In this document: in pieces, positions 34,085-42,330 of the stretch
Numbering within the stretch: the first letter of the stretch is position 1
How the letters are laid out: every line of letters starts with the position of its first letter
Source of the DNA: a virus
Length of the DNA: 64,000 bases
Direction: 5' to 3' (one strand)
IMG/VR virus record: IMGVR_UViG_3300028392_000049
Span: 24,680-88,679 of that record
Notes under the pieces: generated by a model
The model's database searches: none
What the model was told of the DNA's origin: nothing
Seen by the model: the letters and a program-made list of their open reading frames with translations, nothing else
Position numbers and translations under genes: made by a program

Positions 34085-34296
34085 TACTTCTTGCCCTTAA
34101 TCTTCTTGGCAAGGGCGGTATCCTTCTTGATATCTTCCTTTTTGGACATAGGCTTCTTATCCATCTTCTTGTCTTCCTTAGCAAACTTAGCCTTTTGAGC
34201 TGGGGTCATACCCTTCATTGTCTTGGCATCTTGCTTCTTGTCTGCAGCCTTAGTTGGGCCACATGCACACTTTGCTTTACCGCACTTCTTGCACAT
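34084..34296 (-). CDS. lysine-rich protein with N-terminal Cys cluster
   Basis: A 70-residue protein starting CKKCGKAKCACG followed by an almost purely Lys/Ala/Asp tail (KKMDKKPMSKKEDIKK). The cysteines may bind zinc; the tail could bind nucleic acid or the capsid interior. First of several similar Lys-rich small genes joined by TAATG overlaps. Confidence 0.5.
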   Translation of the reverse strand: MCKKCGKAKCACGPTKAADKKQDAKTMKGMTPAQKAKFAKEDKKMDKKPMSKKEDIKKDTALAKKIKGKK

Positions 34297-34412
34297 TATT
34301 TCTTACCAGCTTTCTTTGTAGTAGTTTTCTTAGCAAACTTCTTATTAGCAGCTGCTAGAGTCTTTTGACCGTGCTTATTCTTAGGCTGCTTACAGCCACA
34401 GGTTGCGCACAT
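34296..34412 (-). CDS. 38-residue Cys/Lys-rich protein
   Basis: MCATCGCKQPKNKHGQ followed by a Lys/Ala/Thr tail. It resembles its neighbour at 34084 (Cys cluster then poly-basic tail) and is joined to it by a TAATG overlap, suggesting an internal duplication. Probably a DNA-binding internal head peptide; unproven. Confidence 0.5.
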   Translation of the reverse strand: MCATCGCKQPKNKHGQKTLAAANKKFAKKTTTKKAGKK

Positions 34413-34648
34413 TACTTGCTCGCTTTCTTATGAGGATTGTTTTTATGCCAGTCTTTAGTGGCTTTAACCCCAGCCTTGACTGTCTTGGCCCCAGCTTTTT
34501 TAGTTAAATCAATCTTGTCGTACTTGCCGTTTTCCTTTTTTGAGCCAGCATGATCGACAACTACGTCACCTTTTTTGTCCTTATAGACACGGTGAACTTT
34601 ACCCGACACTTTAAGTGTAGCAGGACTTTCTTTTTTCTTAGCGGCCAT
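34412..34648 (-). CDS. lysine-rich protein with SH3-like core
   Basis: A 78-residue protein with a beta-hairpin pattern (VSGKVHRVYKDKKGDVVVDH) and a basic, Lys-rich C-terminus (HKKASK). TAATG overlaps on both sides place it in a run of coupled head-associated genes. Function unknown. Confidence 0.5.
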   Translation of the reverse strand: MAAKKKESPATLKVSGKVHRVYKDKKGDVVVDHAGSKKENGKYDKIDLTKKAGAKTVKAGVKATKDWHKNNPHKKASK

Positions 34649-35112
34649 TACGCCTTACCTTTCTTAGTTCCTCGATAAGTACGTGTGTGTGCTTTTGAAT
34701 CCCCTGTGCCTGCGTCAAGGACGGTGTGAGCGGCAACAATGTGAACAGGTGAGCCTGGGCGCACTGTGTGCTCTTGCTCTACAGCGTGTTCATCTGGGGC
34801 ATTGTATTGAGTGTAAATAGCGGGTAACTCTTTGTCTGCACGTTCTTTAAGTAATGCGTTGTGCTCTTCACTGCCAGGTTGGATAACATGACGTTTATGA
34901 ACTCTGGCTTCTAGGACTGTGCCTTTAGACGACTCAGGCTCCCAAGAATTTGGGTCATCCTCATGTGGGTCTATCCCTAAAGAGAACCCAAACGCAGTTT
35001 CTCTATTCGGAGTCCAATGCATACCTAAGTTTTCAGTGTCAATGTCGGTGCGTGCTTTATCATTGAAGCCACGATACAAAGTAATGAATTGTGCCCCAGG
35101 TTCAACGGCCAT
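34648..35112 (-). CDS. ADP-ribosyltransferase-like protein
   Basis: A 154-residue protein with an R-S-E-like order: LYRGF near residue 12, HWTPNRETAFGFS near residue 32 in the STS position, and VEQEHTVRPGS near residue 110 supplying an ExE motif. Such a trio marks arginine-type mono-ADP-ribosyltransferases. It would modify a host protein with NAD as donor. It lies in the head gene run, so a virion-borne enzyme injected with DNA, as T4 Alt, is a plausible inference. The match rests on these three motifs only. Confidence 0.55.
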   Translation of the reverse strand: MAVEPGAQFITLYRGFNDKARTDIDTENLGMHWTPNRETAFGFSLGIDPHEDDPNSWEPESSKGTVLEARVHKRHVIQPGSEEHNALLKERADKELPAIYTQYNAPDEHAVEQEHTVRPGSPVHIVAAHTVLDAGTGDSKAHTRTYRGTKKGKA

Positions 35113-35273
35113 TACTTACCCTTCTTTTTCTTAGCAGCATTCATATTATCCACAAGATTAGGGTAAGGACGACCAGCAGCCTTAGCCTTTGCTTTGGCAG
35201 CAGCCTTTTTCTTAGGTGTAAGTTTTTTGTCTTTCTTGCTAGGATCAGGTGTGTCCCACACTTCTTTAACCAT
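35112..35273 (-). CDS. 53-residue lysine/alanine-rich protein
   Basis: A 53-residue protein (MVKEVWDTPDPSKKDKK, then KKKAAAKAKAKAA, ending NMNAAKKKKGK). Histone-H1-like composition, probably DNA-associated in the head. TAATG overlaps on both sides support expression. Confidence 0.5.
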   Translation of the reverse strand: MVKEVWDTPDPSKKDKKLTPKKKAAAKAKAKAAGRPYPNLVDNMNAAKKKKGK

Positions 35274-35578
35274 TATTTTTTCTTTCCATTGTTACGAGCG
35301 GTAATAGCCGCAGCCTTCTTCTTAGCATCGGCCTTGCTAGAAGCGCCCCATGCATTTAATGAAAGCAATAAGCGAGTAGGCTCACCATTTGGTTTATGCT
35401 CTGGCCCAGGCATTCCACCCATACGGGCAAGGAAAGACGCACGGCGTGGGCTATCTCCAGATTTAACTGGGGCTTTTAGATCTGAACCTGGATGAGACTT
35501 CTCGTAAGACTTGCGGCCTTTTTCATTAAGTCCGCCCTTCTTATTTTGGCCTTCCTTTTTCTGCCATTTTTCAGTCAT
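35273..35578 (-). CDS. DUF6321-like virion protein
   Basis: A 101-residue protein with the recognisable core GGLNEKGRKSYEKSHPGSDL, LKAPVKSGDSPRRASF and ARMGGMPGPEH, then TRLLLSLNAWG. This pattern is found in uncharacterised proteins of many marine and freshwater phages. The C-terminus is Lys/Ala-rich like its neighbours. The function in those phages is unknown. Confidence 0.6.
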   Translation of the reverse strand: MTEKWQKKEGQNKKGGLNEKGRKSYEKSHPGSDLKAPVKSGDSPRRASFLARMGGMPGPEHKPNGEPTRLLLSLNAWGASSKADAKKKAAAITARNNGKKK

Positions 35579-35586
35579 AGTAAATC

Positions 35587-36348
35587 CTAATTAGCGTAAT
35601 ACTGGAACTGAGGATCGTTAACCAGTTCTTCAGATAGAATCTGCTGGCAATCGAAAGTCAGTAAGGTGTATCTCTCATTAATAATACCAGCATATTGACT
35701 GCTGATAGGACGATATACCTGGTTCTTCCAAACAATGCGGTCACGATTTAGTGGGTCAGGATTCTCAGAATCATTGGGGTCCAGCTTATATAGCATTTCA
35801 GGAATGGTGTTAATAAGCACATCATGGTCAATAGTGAAATGGATACGGTCAGCGTTGTAGAAACCCTGCTGAACCATGTTAGTTTGACCTTCTTTAAGGA
35901 CGGCTCGGATAACTGGGACTGTAATTCCAGGCTTCCATTGGCGACCATCGCTAGTAAAGTTAACAGAAGTTCCCGCACTGATTGGGGCAATATTCTTTAG
36001 GGTAAGCTTTACTACTGACCCAGTTATACTTACTACCACAGCCCCATTGGCTACGCCTACACCATTAACTGCCATACCAACGGTAACTCCAGTAGTAGAA
36101 GATACGGTAATATTAGTTGTGGCAATAGAGCCTGTCATGGTGGTATTAATGCTAGCCCCAGTTGTACTGGTTGCGTAGTTAGACCCGACGTCATAAATTG
36201 GATCAATATTGCTTACCGTAGGATTCCATACAAACCACTGCACAGTTGTACCAGCAGGATTAGTTAAATCTTTAGTGATGGCATCATGGATTTCCCCAGT
36301 TTCAAAGTCGGTGTCAAACCGACCGCTAGGGGTATATGGCCTACTCAT
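35587..36348 (-). CDS. neck/head-tail connector protein with inserted beta module
   Basis: A 253-residue protein. The flanking parts (TVQWFVWNPTVSNIDPIYDV and IHFTIDHDVLINTIPEMLYK, NQVYRPISSQY) look like a connector fold. Between residues 65 and 125 sits a Thr/Val/Gly-rich module, TTGVTVGMAVNGVGVANGAV, that recurs in other structural proteins of this genome. The start overlaps the preceding stop (ATGA). Confidence 0.5.
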   Translation of the reverse strand: MSRPYTPSGRFDTDFETGEIHDAITKDLTNPAGTTVQWFVWNPTVSNIDPIYDVGSNYATSTTGASINTTMTGSIATTNITVSSTTGVTVGMAVNGVGVANGAVVVSITGSVVKLTLKNIAPISAGTSVNFTSDGRQWKPGITVPVIRAVLKEGQTNMVQQGFYNADRIHFTIDHDVLINTIPEMLYKLDPNDSENPDPLNRDRIVWKNQVYRPISSQYAGIINERYTLLTFDCQQILSEELVNDPQFQYYAN

Positions 36349-36446
36349 CGTACCCTCAAACTTGTTTTATCAATATTGATACCACGGCAGCAAGCTGCGT
36401 AGTCTTCACAGTCCTGAGTTGGACAACCTGTTCTACAAGCCATCAT
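36345..36446 (-). CDS. small Cys-rich peptide (CRTGC type)
   Basis: A 33-residue peptide (32 if the second Met is used): MMACRTGCPTQDCEDYAACC then RGINIDKTSLRV. Short CRTGC...QD...Y...C peptides recur next to virion genes in actinophages. Six cysteines could hold zinc. Both ends overlap neighbouring genes (ATGA), so it is translationally coupled. Function unknown. Confidence 0.55.
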   Translation of the reverse strand: MMACRTGCPTQDCEDYAACCRGINIDKTSLRVR

Positions 36447-36592
36447 TCCCACTCTTCCTCAGTCTTTACAGGAGTACTGTACGTATAGCATCCACCACAT
36501 AGAGTTTTATCCCCAGCATCAACAAGGCGAGTTTCCTCATTGAACACGGGGCATTCATGGTTTTTGCAAGTCGCTATATAAATATACCTCAT
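36443..36592 (-). CDS. small zinc-ribbon protein
   Basis: A 49-residue protein with ATCKNHECPV and TLCGGCYTY, a clear four-cysteine zinc ribbon with an acidic tail (KTEEEWE). It overlaps the fibre gene by one base (TAATG) and the Cys-rich peptide by four. An assembly adaptor is possible. Confidence 0.55.
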   Translation of the reverse strand: MRYIYIATCKNHECPVFNEETRLVDAGDKTLCGGCYTYSTPVKTEEEWE

Positions 36593-37935
36593 TACGCAGC
36601 CTCATATGTAACAACAAAGTTAAAGTGATCAGCATTAGCCCATGTTCCAGGAATGGTAGAAGACATACTGGTAAATGAAGCATATGTTCCAGCAGCATTA
36701 CCAATAGTCATTGACCATGTTGTTGTTGCGTTCAAGTATCCTGTACCAGAAAAAGCGGCACCACCAGAAAGCACCATTGCTTGATGTGGAAAGTAGTATG
36801 CTCCACCAACCTTGGCAGTTACTGGCAAAGTTAATATCGGATTACCTGAAACAGTTGTACCACTCAAAGTAAATTTACAACGCCAAGTAACTGTTTTACC
36901 AATTTGAGTGTAAAAAGAATCAAATGTCCCACTGCCCTTAGTCCAGTTAGTCATTACTGGAGTAAATGTACTCCAAGCACTAACAATACTTGTGCCATTT
37001 AATTGAATATCACTTGTATGGTTAACTGTAGTAGCAGTAATAATATTAGCGCTAAAGTTACCTGAACCATCACGAATAACAAGTGCATTATTAGTAGCTG
37101 CTGACGTAGCAGACACACTATTCATTTGAACAGTAGTTCCATTAACTGTGGTAGCAGTAACAGTAGTAGCAGTTACCGTAGTGGCTGTAACAGCGGTGGC
37201 TGTTAATGAGCCTGAACCAAGAGAAAGACTGTTATTGGTAGGAGATGCGGCATTGCTTAGATCTGTCCACATAGTTGTTTTTGACGCATTTGTAGCGGTA
37301 GCAAAAATTAAAGATGTTCCAGATACCCACATGTCACCAATAACATAGTTACCAGAAGTAGGAACAGTTCCAGATGCTGGAATATTTACAGATGCTCGGT
37401 TAGTTGCCGTAGTTGCAAGGCTAAGTTTTCCAGTAAGAGTGGCTGTTGTAGCATTAACCGTAGTGGCATTTACAGTTGTAGCAGTTACAGTAGTTGCAAC
37501 AACAGCGTTAAAAGTTCCCGTAGCAGTAAATGAAGCCGTAGTTCCCGAAATAGTATTTGCTGATAAAGAATTATTACCTGCAGTAAGTGCTAAAGTTCCA
37601 GAGTTATTTTGGAATGCAAAAGAACGACTTGCGGTAAGTGAGCCAACAGAAAAACTAGCACCCCAAGAATTAGTTGAGTCATATATAAAAGTATTTCCAC
37701 TTAAATAGGTAGTTGTGTTAGCGCTTCCTAAACTCAGCGTTCCATCGAATGTTCCATTAGAAGGGTTAATGCTGATGTCACCTGTAACAGATGCCGCTGA
37801 AGCATATATCTGAGCAGGTGTTACATACGGACCTTCTAGGATTCCTGTAAAACTCATATTAGCTATATTTGACAATCCAGACGTAGTAAACGTCTGAGCA
37901 CCAACAGACAAACCACTAAGAAATTTTTTGGACAT
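36592..37935 (-). CDS. tail or head fibre protein with TATTV repeats
   Basis: A 447-residue fibre-like protein. A short N-terminal anchor (KKFLSGLSVGAQ) is followed by a Thr/Ala/Val-rich repeat region (TATTVTATTVNATTV and variants between about residues 140-170 and 240-310), then a C-terminal globular beta domain (TFTPVMTNWTKGSGTF ... TWRCKFTLSG). The repeats suit a trimeric beta-helical shaft and the end domain a receptor-binding tip. No chaperone gene is adjacent. Confidence 0.62.
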   Translation of the reverse strand: MSKKFLSGLSVGAQTFTTSGLSNIANMSFTGILEGPYVTPAQIYASAASVTGDISINPSNGTFDGTLSLGSANTTTYLSGNTFIYDSTNSWGASFSVGSLTASRSFAFQNNSGTLALTAGNNSLSANTISGTTASFTATGTFNAVVATTVTATTVNATTVNATTATLTGKLSLATTATNRASVNIPASGTVPTSGNYVIGDMWVSGTSLIFATATNASKTTMWTDLSNAASPTNNSLSLGSGSLTATAVTATTVTATTVTATTVNGTTVQMNSVSATSAATNNALVIRDGSGNFSANIITATTVNHTSDIQLNGTSIVSAWSTFTPVMTNWTKGSGTFDSFYTQIGKTVTWRCKFTLSGTTVSGNPILTLPVTAKVGGAYYFPHQAMVLSGGAAFSGTGYLNATTTWSMTIGNAAGTYASFTSMSSTIPGTWANADHFNFVVTYEAA

Positions 37936-37944
37936 ACTACTAGT

Positions 37945-40371
37945 TTATCCTATAATTACAGCAGTGTATGAAGTCGCCGTAGTAGCCGCTACTGCAAATG
38001 TGACAGTAGTTGAGTTAGTTACGGTAACATCTAGTTCTACAAGAACACCAGATGGATCAAATACCTGAACCAAAACTGCGGTGGTTCCTAGTGTGTGGGT
38101 AACTGTAGTGCTGGTTACCGATGAGAAGTTTAGAGTTCCAGTTGCCTTAGATGTAGATGTGCTAATACCCAAAAGCGTACGTACTGAAGATGTAGAGGTA
38201 GGAACATACTTAGTTCCATCGCCAACAGCAAAGTAGTTATTAGTAGCAGTAGCCGAGTTGCCTGTACCACCCTGAGCCACAGTCAAAGCAGTTGTAAGTC
38301 CAGTAATGCTGGTGATATCTGAGTTAGCGCCCGATCCCGCTGCTGATAAAGCTGTACGAGCAAGTGCAGCCGTAGTTGCCGCAGTTCCACCCTGAGCAAT
38401 AGATAGCGCAGTTGTTAAACCTGTAATGCTTGTGATATCTGAGTTAGCCCCTAATGAAGCAGCGCTAAGTGATGTGCGAGCAAGGGCAGCCGTTGTAGCA
38501 GCAGTACCACCTTGAGCAATTGATAATGCAGTAGTCAAACCGCCAAGGCTAGTAATATCAGTATTAGCACCTGAAGCGGCTGCTGACAAAGATGTGCGAG
38601 CAAGAGCAGCCGTTGTTGCCCCAGTACCACCATTAGGAACAGAGAGTGCAGTAGTAAGAGTTGTGATACCGCTTGCGGTAATATATCCCGAGGCATCTAC
38701 TTTAGCAACAGCAGTAGACGTATTTCTCCATTGTTGAAGATCGGCCGTTTGACTTGTAGTTCCGTATACACTCAACGGAACTGAGTTGGTAGCCACTGAT
38801 TGGATAAGAACACCATTAGTACCTGGGTTAGAAATACCAACACCAATAGAGTTAAACTGTGCGTTGGATCCAGTTCCTAAATTTAATGCAGTAGCAGCTT
38901 GTGTAGCAGTTATTTGACCCGTACCACCTTGACCAATAGACAGAGCAGTTGTTAAACCAGATAGCTGTGTAATGTCTGAGTTAAGCCCAGAGGCCGCTGC
39001 AGATAAAGCTGTGCGAGCAAGAGGGGCCGTAGTAGCCCCCGTACCACCATTAGCAATAGCTACGGTACCTGTTACGTTTGCGGCATTGCCCGTGATATTT
39101 CCTGAAATTGCAGAACCAGGAACTGAGGTTGAGGCTGTTACGGCACTAGCGCCGTTACCATACAAGAACCCTGTTAGACCTGTAAGAGTTGCTCCAGCAA
39201 ATGTTGGGCTGGCACTAGTAGCCACAGATTGTGGAATACCAATTTGTAGAGTACCTGAGCCAACAGTGGCAGTGATGTTGCTAGTTGAAAGTGAAGCAAC
39301 CGTGTAGTTAGTGCCGTTACCAATAAGAAGCTGACCATTGGTAGGAGTAGCCGTTGTTCCAGTACCGCCTTGGTTAGGGTTTACCGTACCGCTGATGTTA
39401 CCATTGGCAAATATCGAAAATGTAATAGCGTTAGCTGTGGTGTTATTGCCTGTAATTGCCACAGGTTTGTTTACTTGAATGTAAGAAAATTTACCATTGG
39501 CTGTTCCGTTAATTACAAAAGCAAAATCTCCAGCGGCTACGTTAGGTACAGAATTGTAGTCGGTAGCACGAGTAAGTACCCAGTTAGTTGAAACACTTCC
39601 AAGAGTTGTTATTACATAAACACCATTTTGGTCTGTAAAAGTCTGGTCTTTTAAAAGAACACGAGTACCGTTAGTTACATCAGAAGCTTGGAAAGTGTAA
39701 CCATCAAGAGCAAATATTGCTTGTGTTCCGCTATTAGTAAGCGTTGCGCCTACTCCAGAGGTACCATTTGCGTAAGTTCCTGCAAGGTTTGCTGTTGACG
39801 CATAAGAAACAGCATCGTGAGCGTTAAGCCCCGTGGCAATTGTATCAACATAACTTTTGTTAGTTACATCTAAAGCGTTTACAGGTGTTGTAGCGCGAAT
39901 AGTAAACCCAGAGCCGCTGAAGTCCACATTAGCACTGAGCGTGTTACTTAGGTCACTTAATTTGATTGCTGAGTGGTCTGTTCCAGCATGACGGTGAACG
40001 TGGTCAGAACGGGCATAGGTAAGGGCTGTACCGTCAGCAGCAGTAGCAGCAAGGTTAGCAGGAGAGCCAAATGCATCAGCCTGAGTCCACGTAGAGCCGT
40101 TTGAATAATAGATAAGTGTGTTGTCTGTAGCATAGTAGAAAGTGCCTACGTTACCTGCAGCGGCTGACGGACGGGCAGATAAAAGACCAGCGGTAATACC
40201 GCCAGCGTTAATCCAGCCAGAGCCATTGTAGAAGTACAACACATTAGCAGTAGTGTCGTAGTAGACCTGACCAGCAACAGGAGATGCGGGAGATCCCGAT
40301 AGGTTTTGAATACGGGCATTTTGAAGCTCGTTTTTACCAAGATCGATTGGGGTTAAAAATTTACGTGCCAT
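37945..40371 (-). CDS. long tail fibre protein with 40-residue tandem repeats
   Basis: An 808-residue protein. The N-terminus ([20 protein letters not shown]) resembles the anchor of the neighbouring fibre. [14 protein letters not shown] module follows. Residues about 430-700 contain four copies of a 40-residue unit ([18 protein letters not shown] then [13 protein letters not shown]), a common shaft repeat in phage fibres. The C-terminus is beta-rich ([10 protein letters not shown]). It likely forms a trimeric fibre with the other fibre proteins. Confidence 0.7.
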   Translation of the reverse strand: MARKFLTPIDLGKNELQNARIQNLSGSPASPVAGQVYYDTTANVLYFYNGSGWINAGGITAGLLSARPSAAAGNVGTFYYATDNTLIYYSNGSTWTQADAFGSPANLAATAADGTALTYARSDHVHRHAGTDHSAIKLSDLSNTLSANVDFSGSGFTIRATTPVNALDVTNKSYVDTIATGLNAHDAVSYASTANLAGTYANGTSGVGATLTNSGTQAIFALDGYTFQASDVTNGTRVLLKDQTFTDQNGVYVITTLGSVSTNWVLTRATDYNSVPNVAAGDFAFVINGTANGKFSYIQVNKPVAITGNNTTANAITFSIFANGNISGTVNPNQGGTGTTATPTNGQLLIGNGTNYTVASLSTSNITATVGSGTLQIGIPQSVATSASPTFAGATLTGLTGFLYGNGASAVTASTSVPGSAISGNITGNAANVTGTVAIANGGTGATTAPLARTALSAAASGLNSDITQLSGLTTALSIGQGGTGQITATQAATALNLGTGSNAQFNSIGVGISNPGTNGVLIQSVATNSVPLSVYGTTSQTADLQQWRNTSTAVAKVDASGYITASGITTLTTALSVPNGGTGATTAALARTSLSAAASGANTDITSLGGLTTALSIAQGGTAATTAALARTSLSAASLGANSDITSITGLTTALSIAQGGTAATTAALARTALSAAGSGANSDITSITGLTTALTVAQGGTGNSATATNNYFAVGDGTKYVPTSTSSVRTLLGISTSTSKATGTLNFSSVTSTTVTHTLGTTAVLVQVFDPSGVLVELDVTVTNSTTVTFAVAATTATSYTAVIIG
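38268..38645 (-). repeat. 120-bp in-frame tandem repeats in the fibre gene
   Basis: Three contiguous diverged copies, plus a fourth separated copy near 38950-39050, of a 120-bp unit encoding 40 residues ([18 protein letters not shown]...). The reading frame is kept, so this is expansion of a structural shaft, not a regulatory array. Confidence 0.65.
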
Positions 40372-40380
40372 TTACATCTC

Positions 40381-40728
40381 CTAAGATAGGTACGCCACGC
40401 CACTGAAAGCGGCTGAAAAAGATACGGTTAAAGCGTTGTTACTAGTCCATACAACAGAGCCCTCTACTTGAGAGCCTCCTGAATCCACTACAGACACATT
40501 TGGAAAATAACCCAAGTTATGTGTAATAGTCCATGTAGATGCTGGAGAGTTCTGTGTGAACTTGTAGTTTCCACCAGATACTCCCTGTGGACCAGCAGGG
40601 CCGACAGGGCCTTGAGGACCAATAGTTGTACCACTGACATTGACAGCGCTAGTGGTCGTTGAGCTTGGTGTGGGGGGCACCACAACTACAGATGGAGTAG
40701 TTGGTGGAATAACTACTACAGTTGTCAT
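40381..40728 (-). CDS. short collagen-like fibre/whisker protein
   Basis: A 115-residue protein. A Pro/Thr/Val-rich start (VVVIPPTTPSVVVVPPTPSS) precedes a collagen-like GPQGPVGPAGPQG near residue 40 and a C-terminal beta domain (STWTITHNLGYFPNVSVVDS) of the kind found at fibre tips. The triplet repeat implies trimerisation. Confidence 0.6.
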   Translation of the reverse strand: MTTVVVIPPTTPSVVVVPPTPSSTTTSAVNVSGTTIGPQGPVGPAGPQGVSGGNYKFTQNSPASTWTITHNLGYFPNVSVVDSGGSQVEGSVVWTSNNALTVSFSAAFSGVAYLS

Positions 40729-41786
40729 GGTGTCACCGTAATTTGCTTATTAGCAAAAACCAATCCACGAACATAGGTCTGATCAAAGGTTCCATCGGCG
40801 CTAGTAACCTGCATGTCCCAGAAAGACTTAAGTGGGAAAATTTCAGTCTGGGCAGGAGTTAGGGAAAGAGTGACCTTACCATTTACACGGTCTGTGTAGG
40901 CAACGGTAAACTCTGCTACAAGTAGAGGTGAGCCTGGGTAAGTTCTAGCTTGAGCCTTGACCGTGTATCCAGTTAAGTTAAATCCAGTAATGTCAAACTC
41001 AACACTCCAGTTGTCTCCTTGGGTAAAGACAATGTCATATACGCCAACTGGATCTGGAAGTGGAGTGCGGCCTCGCATGTCATTTTCAAGGTATACGCGC
41101 TCTGCCTGAGTACTATCATCAATTTCTTGAGGCATGTACACAGGAACAAGACGATTAGTTGTACGGCTAATGCGACGTAAAATACCAACTTCAATACGCC
41201 ACAACCCAATGTTTAGGGCTGAACAAAGCTCACGGTATTGTTCTTTACGCTGTCCAATGATTCCAGAAAGTTGTTGAAAACGTTGACCGCGAGGAATGTT
41301 TACGCCATCTGGGGCAGAGATGTTAATATCAAAAGCTGCGTCAGTAGCTAGTGCCCATAACGCCTCTACCGTGGCCAGGAGAGCTACTGGATACTCTTCT
41401 ACGGGTGGTATAAGAGCTAGAGTAATATTTCTACCATAAGCATCTGTTTTGTTGTCCGTGTGTTGTAGAACGGCAGTGTTAATAAAAGTATTTAATTCAG
41501 TCGTTGTGAAGTATCGATAGTGAGTTCCAGCAATAACAATGACAGAGTTTAAAGCGGGGGCAGTGGCAAAGTGAATAATTCCAATGTTTTCTTCTACAGT
41601 AAAATCTGCAGGGTTAGCCTTAGCCGTACCATTAACGGTAACCGTTAGGTATGTGGCATCCACAGGCTTCACTTTAAGATAAAAATCTTTGGTAGACCCA
41701 TCACCAGTAAGTGTGGTTGTAAACTGAGCGGCGTTATCGCCAAGCTCTAGACGTACCCGTGACATCAAGTCGGCAATAACAGCCAC
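40725..41786 (-). CDS. head-tail connector-like protein with BppU-like C-terminal domain
   Basis: A 353-residue protein from a GTG with AAGGAG upstream. The first about 220 residues (ADLMSRVRLELGDNAAQFTT, TELNTFINTAVLQHTD) suggest a connector or adaptor; the C-terminal about 120 residues (DIVFTQGDNWSVEFDITGFN and FPLKSFWDMQVTSADG) resemble BppU-type baseplate upper domains that hold fibres. It may anchor the fibre encoded downstream to the head or neck. It overlaps the fibre gene by 4 nt. Confidence 0.5.
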   Translation of the reverse strand: MAVIADLMSRVRLELGDNAAQFTTTLTGDGSTKDFYLKVKPVDATYLTVTVNGTAKANPADFTVEENIGIIHFATAPALNSVIVIAGTHYRYFTTTELNTFINTAVLQHTDNKTDAYGRNITLALIPPVEEYPVALLATVEALWALATDAAFDINISAPDGVNIPRGQRFQQLSGIIGQRKEQYRELCSALNIGLWRIEVGILRRISRTTNRLVPVYMPQEIDDSTQAERVYLENDMRGRTPLPDPVGVYDIVFTQGDNWSVEFDITGFNLTGYTVKAQARTYPGSPLLVAEFTVAYTDRVNGKVTLSLTPAQTEIFPLKSFWDMQVTSADGTFDQTYVRGLVFANKQITVTP

Positions 41787-41855
41787 AAAAACTCCTTAGA
41801 TACGCTCTAATAAATAATGCCCTATTTCTTAATGAAATACTGCCTAAAACAGAAA

Positions 41856-41873
41856 TGGGGCCCGAAGGCCCCA
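41856..41873 (-). terminator. hairpin terminator after the capsid-associated gene
   Basis: A 7-bp TGGGGCC/GGCCCCA stem with a CGAA/TTCG tetraloop, followed on the minus strand by ATTTCTGTTTT. It lies downstream of the 41888 gene and before the connector gene. Confidence 0.7.
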
Positions 41874-41887
41874 CCTCTAAAACCTGC

Positions 41888-42256
41888 TTAGATTACTCCA
41901 GCAAGGTATCCTTTTTCTTCAAGGTGACGAGCCAAGTCTTGATCTACCTGGTACTTTTGGCCTGGCTTAAAAGAATAGTAATTTCCTGCGCCGAAAGTCA
42001 TGTTTTCAATTTCTTCGACTACGCGGATAGTGACGGTCTTGCCTTCGTTAGAAACGATGGTGGGTTCGTCTACAATGACTGTTGCACGGTTAGGAACCGT
42101 TGCGTCAATAATGTCGTTATTAATTGCGTTCTGCTTTTCCGCAGTCGCCATTGCCATTGTTTCGGCAGCCTTTTGCTGCTGTTCTGCTGCAGCTGCTGCA
42201 GCTGCTTCACGCTGACGACCTGTTGCGTCAGTAGGCTTTGCTTTTGCTGTTGCCAT
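41888..42256 (-). CDS. capsid-associated protein
   Basis: A 122-residue protein from the ATG at 42256 with GGAG upstream; a frame extension to 42271 begins with TTG and is less likely. The N-terminal 50 residues are Ala/Gln-rich and helical (AAAAAAAEQQQKAAETM); the C-terminal part (EGKTVTIRVVEEIENMTFG ... GQKYQVDQDLARHLEEKGYL) is a small beta/helix domain like the one in head-completion proteins. Located between two terminators right after the capsid gene, so likely expressed at capsid levels. Confidence 0.5.
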   Translation of the reverse strand: MATAKAKPTDATGRQREAAAAAAAEQQQKAAETMAMATAEKQNAINNDIIDATVPNRATVIVDEPTIVSNEGKTVTIRVVEEIENMTFGAGNYYSFKPGQKYQVDQDLARHLEEKGYLAGVI

Positions 42257-42295
42257 GATTGTTTTCTCCAATGTTAGTGTCTGTAAAGGGGTGAA

Positions 42296-42317
42296 AGGGG
42301 GGCCCGAAAGCCCCCCT
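42296..42317 (-). terminator. intrinsic terminator after the major capsid gene
   Basis: AGGGGGGC/GCCCCCCT, an 8-bp GC-rich stem with a 6-nt loop, followed on the minus strand by a short pyrimidine run. Partial readthrough would set the capsid to downstream ratio. Confidence 0.75.
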
Positions 42318-42330
42318 CTCGGAGTCTTGA

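Noticed and set aside
38268-39060. Regular 120-bp repeats resembling an array
   Set aside because: They keep the reading frame and encode a known fibre-shaft unit; there are no spacer-like unique segments, so not a CRISPR array.
37148-39307. Long plus-strand open frames opposite the fibre genes
   Set aside because: They are antisense shadows created by the Thr/Ala/Val-rich repeat codons, with no ribosome sites or protein motifs.
41855-42277. Plus-strand frame of 140 codons opposite the capsid-associated gene
   Set aside because: Cys- and Phe-rich nonsense composition and a terminator within it; antisense shadow of an Ala/Gln-rich gene.
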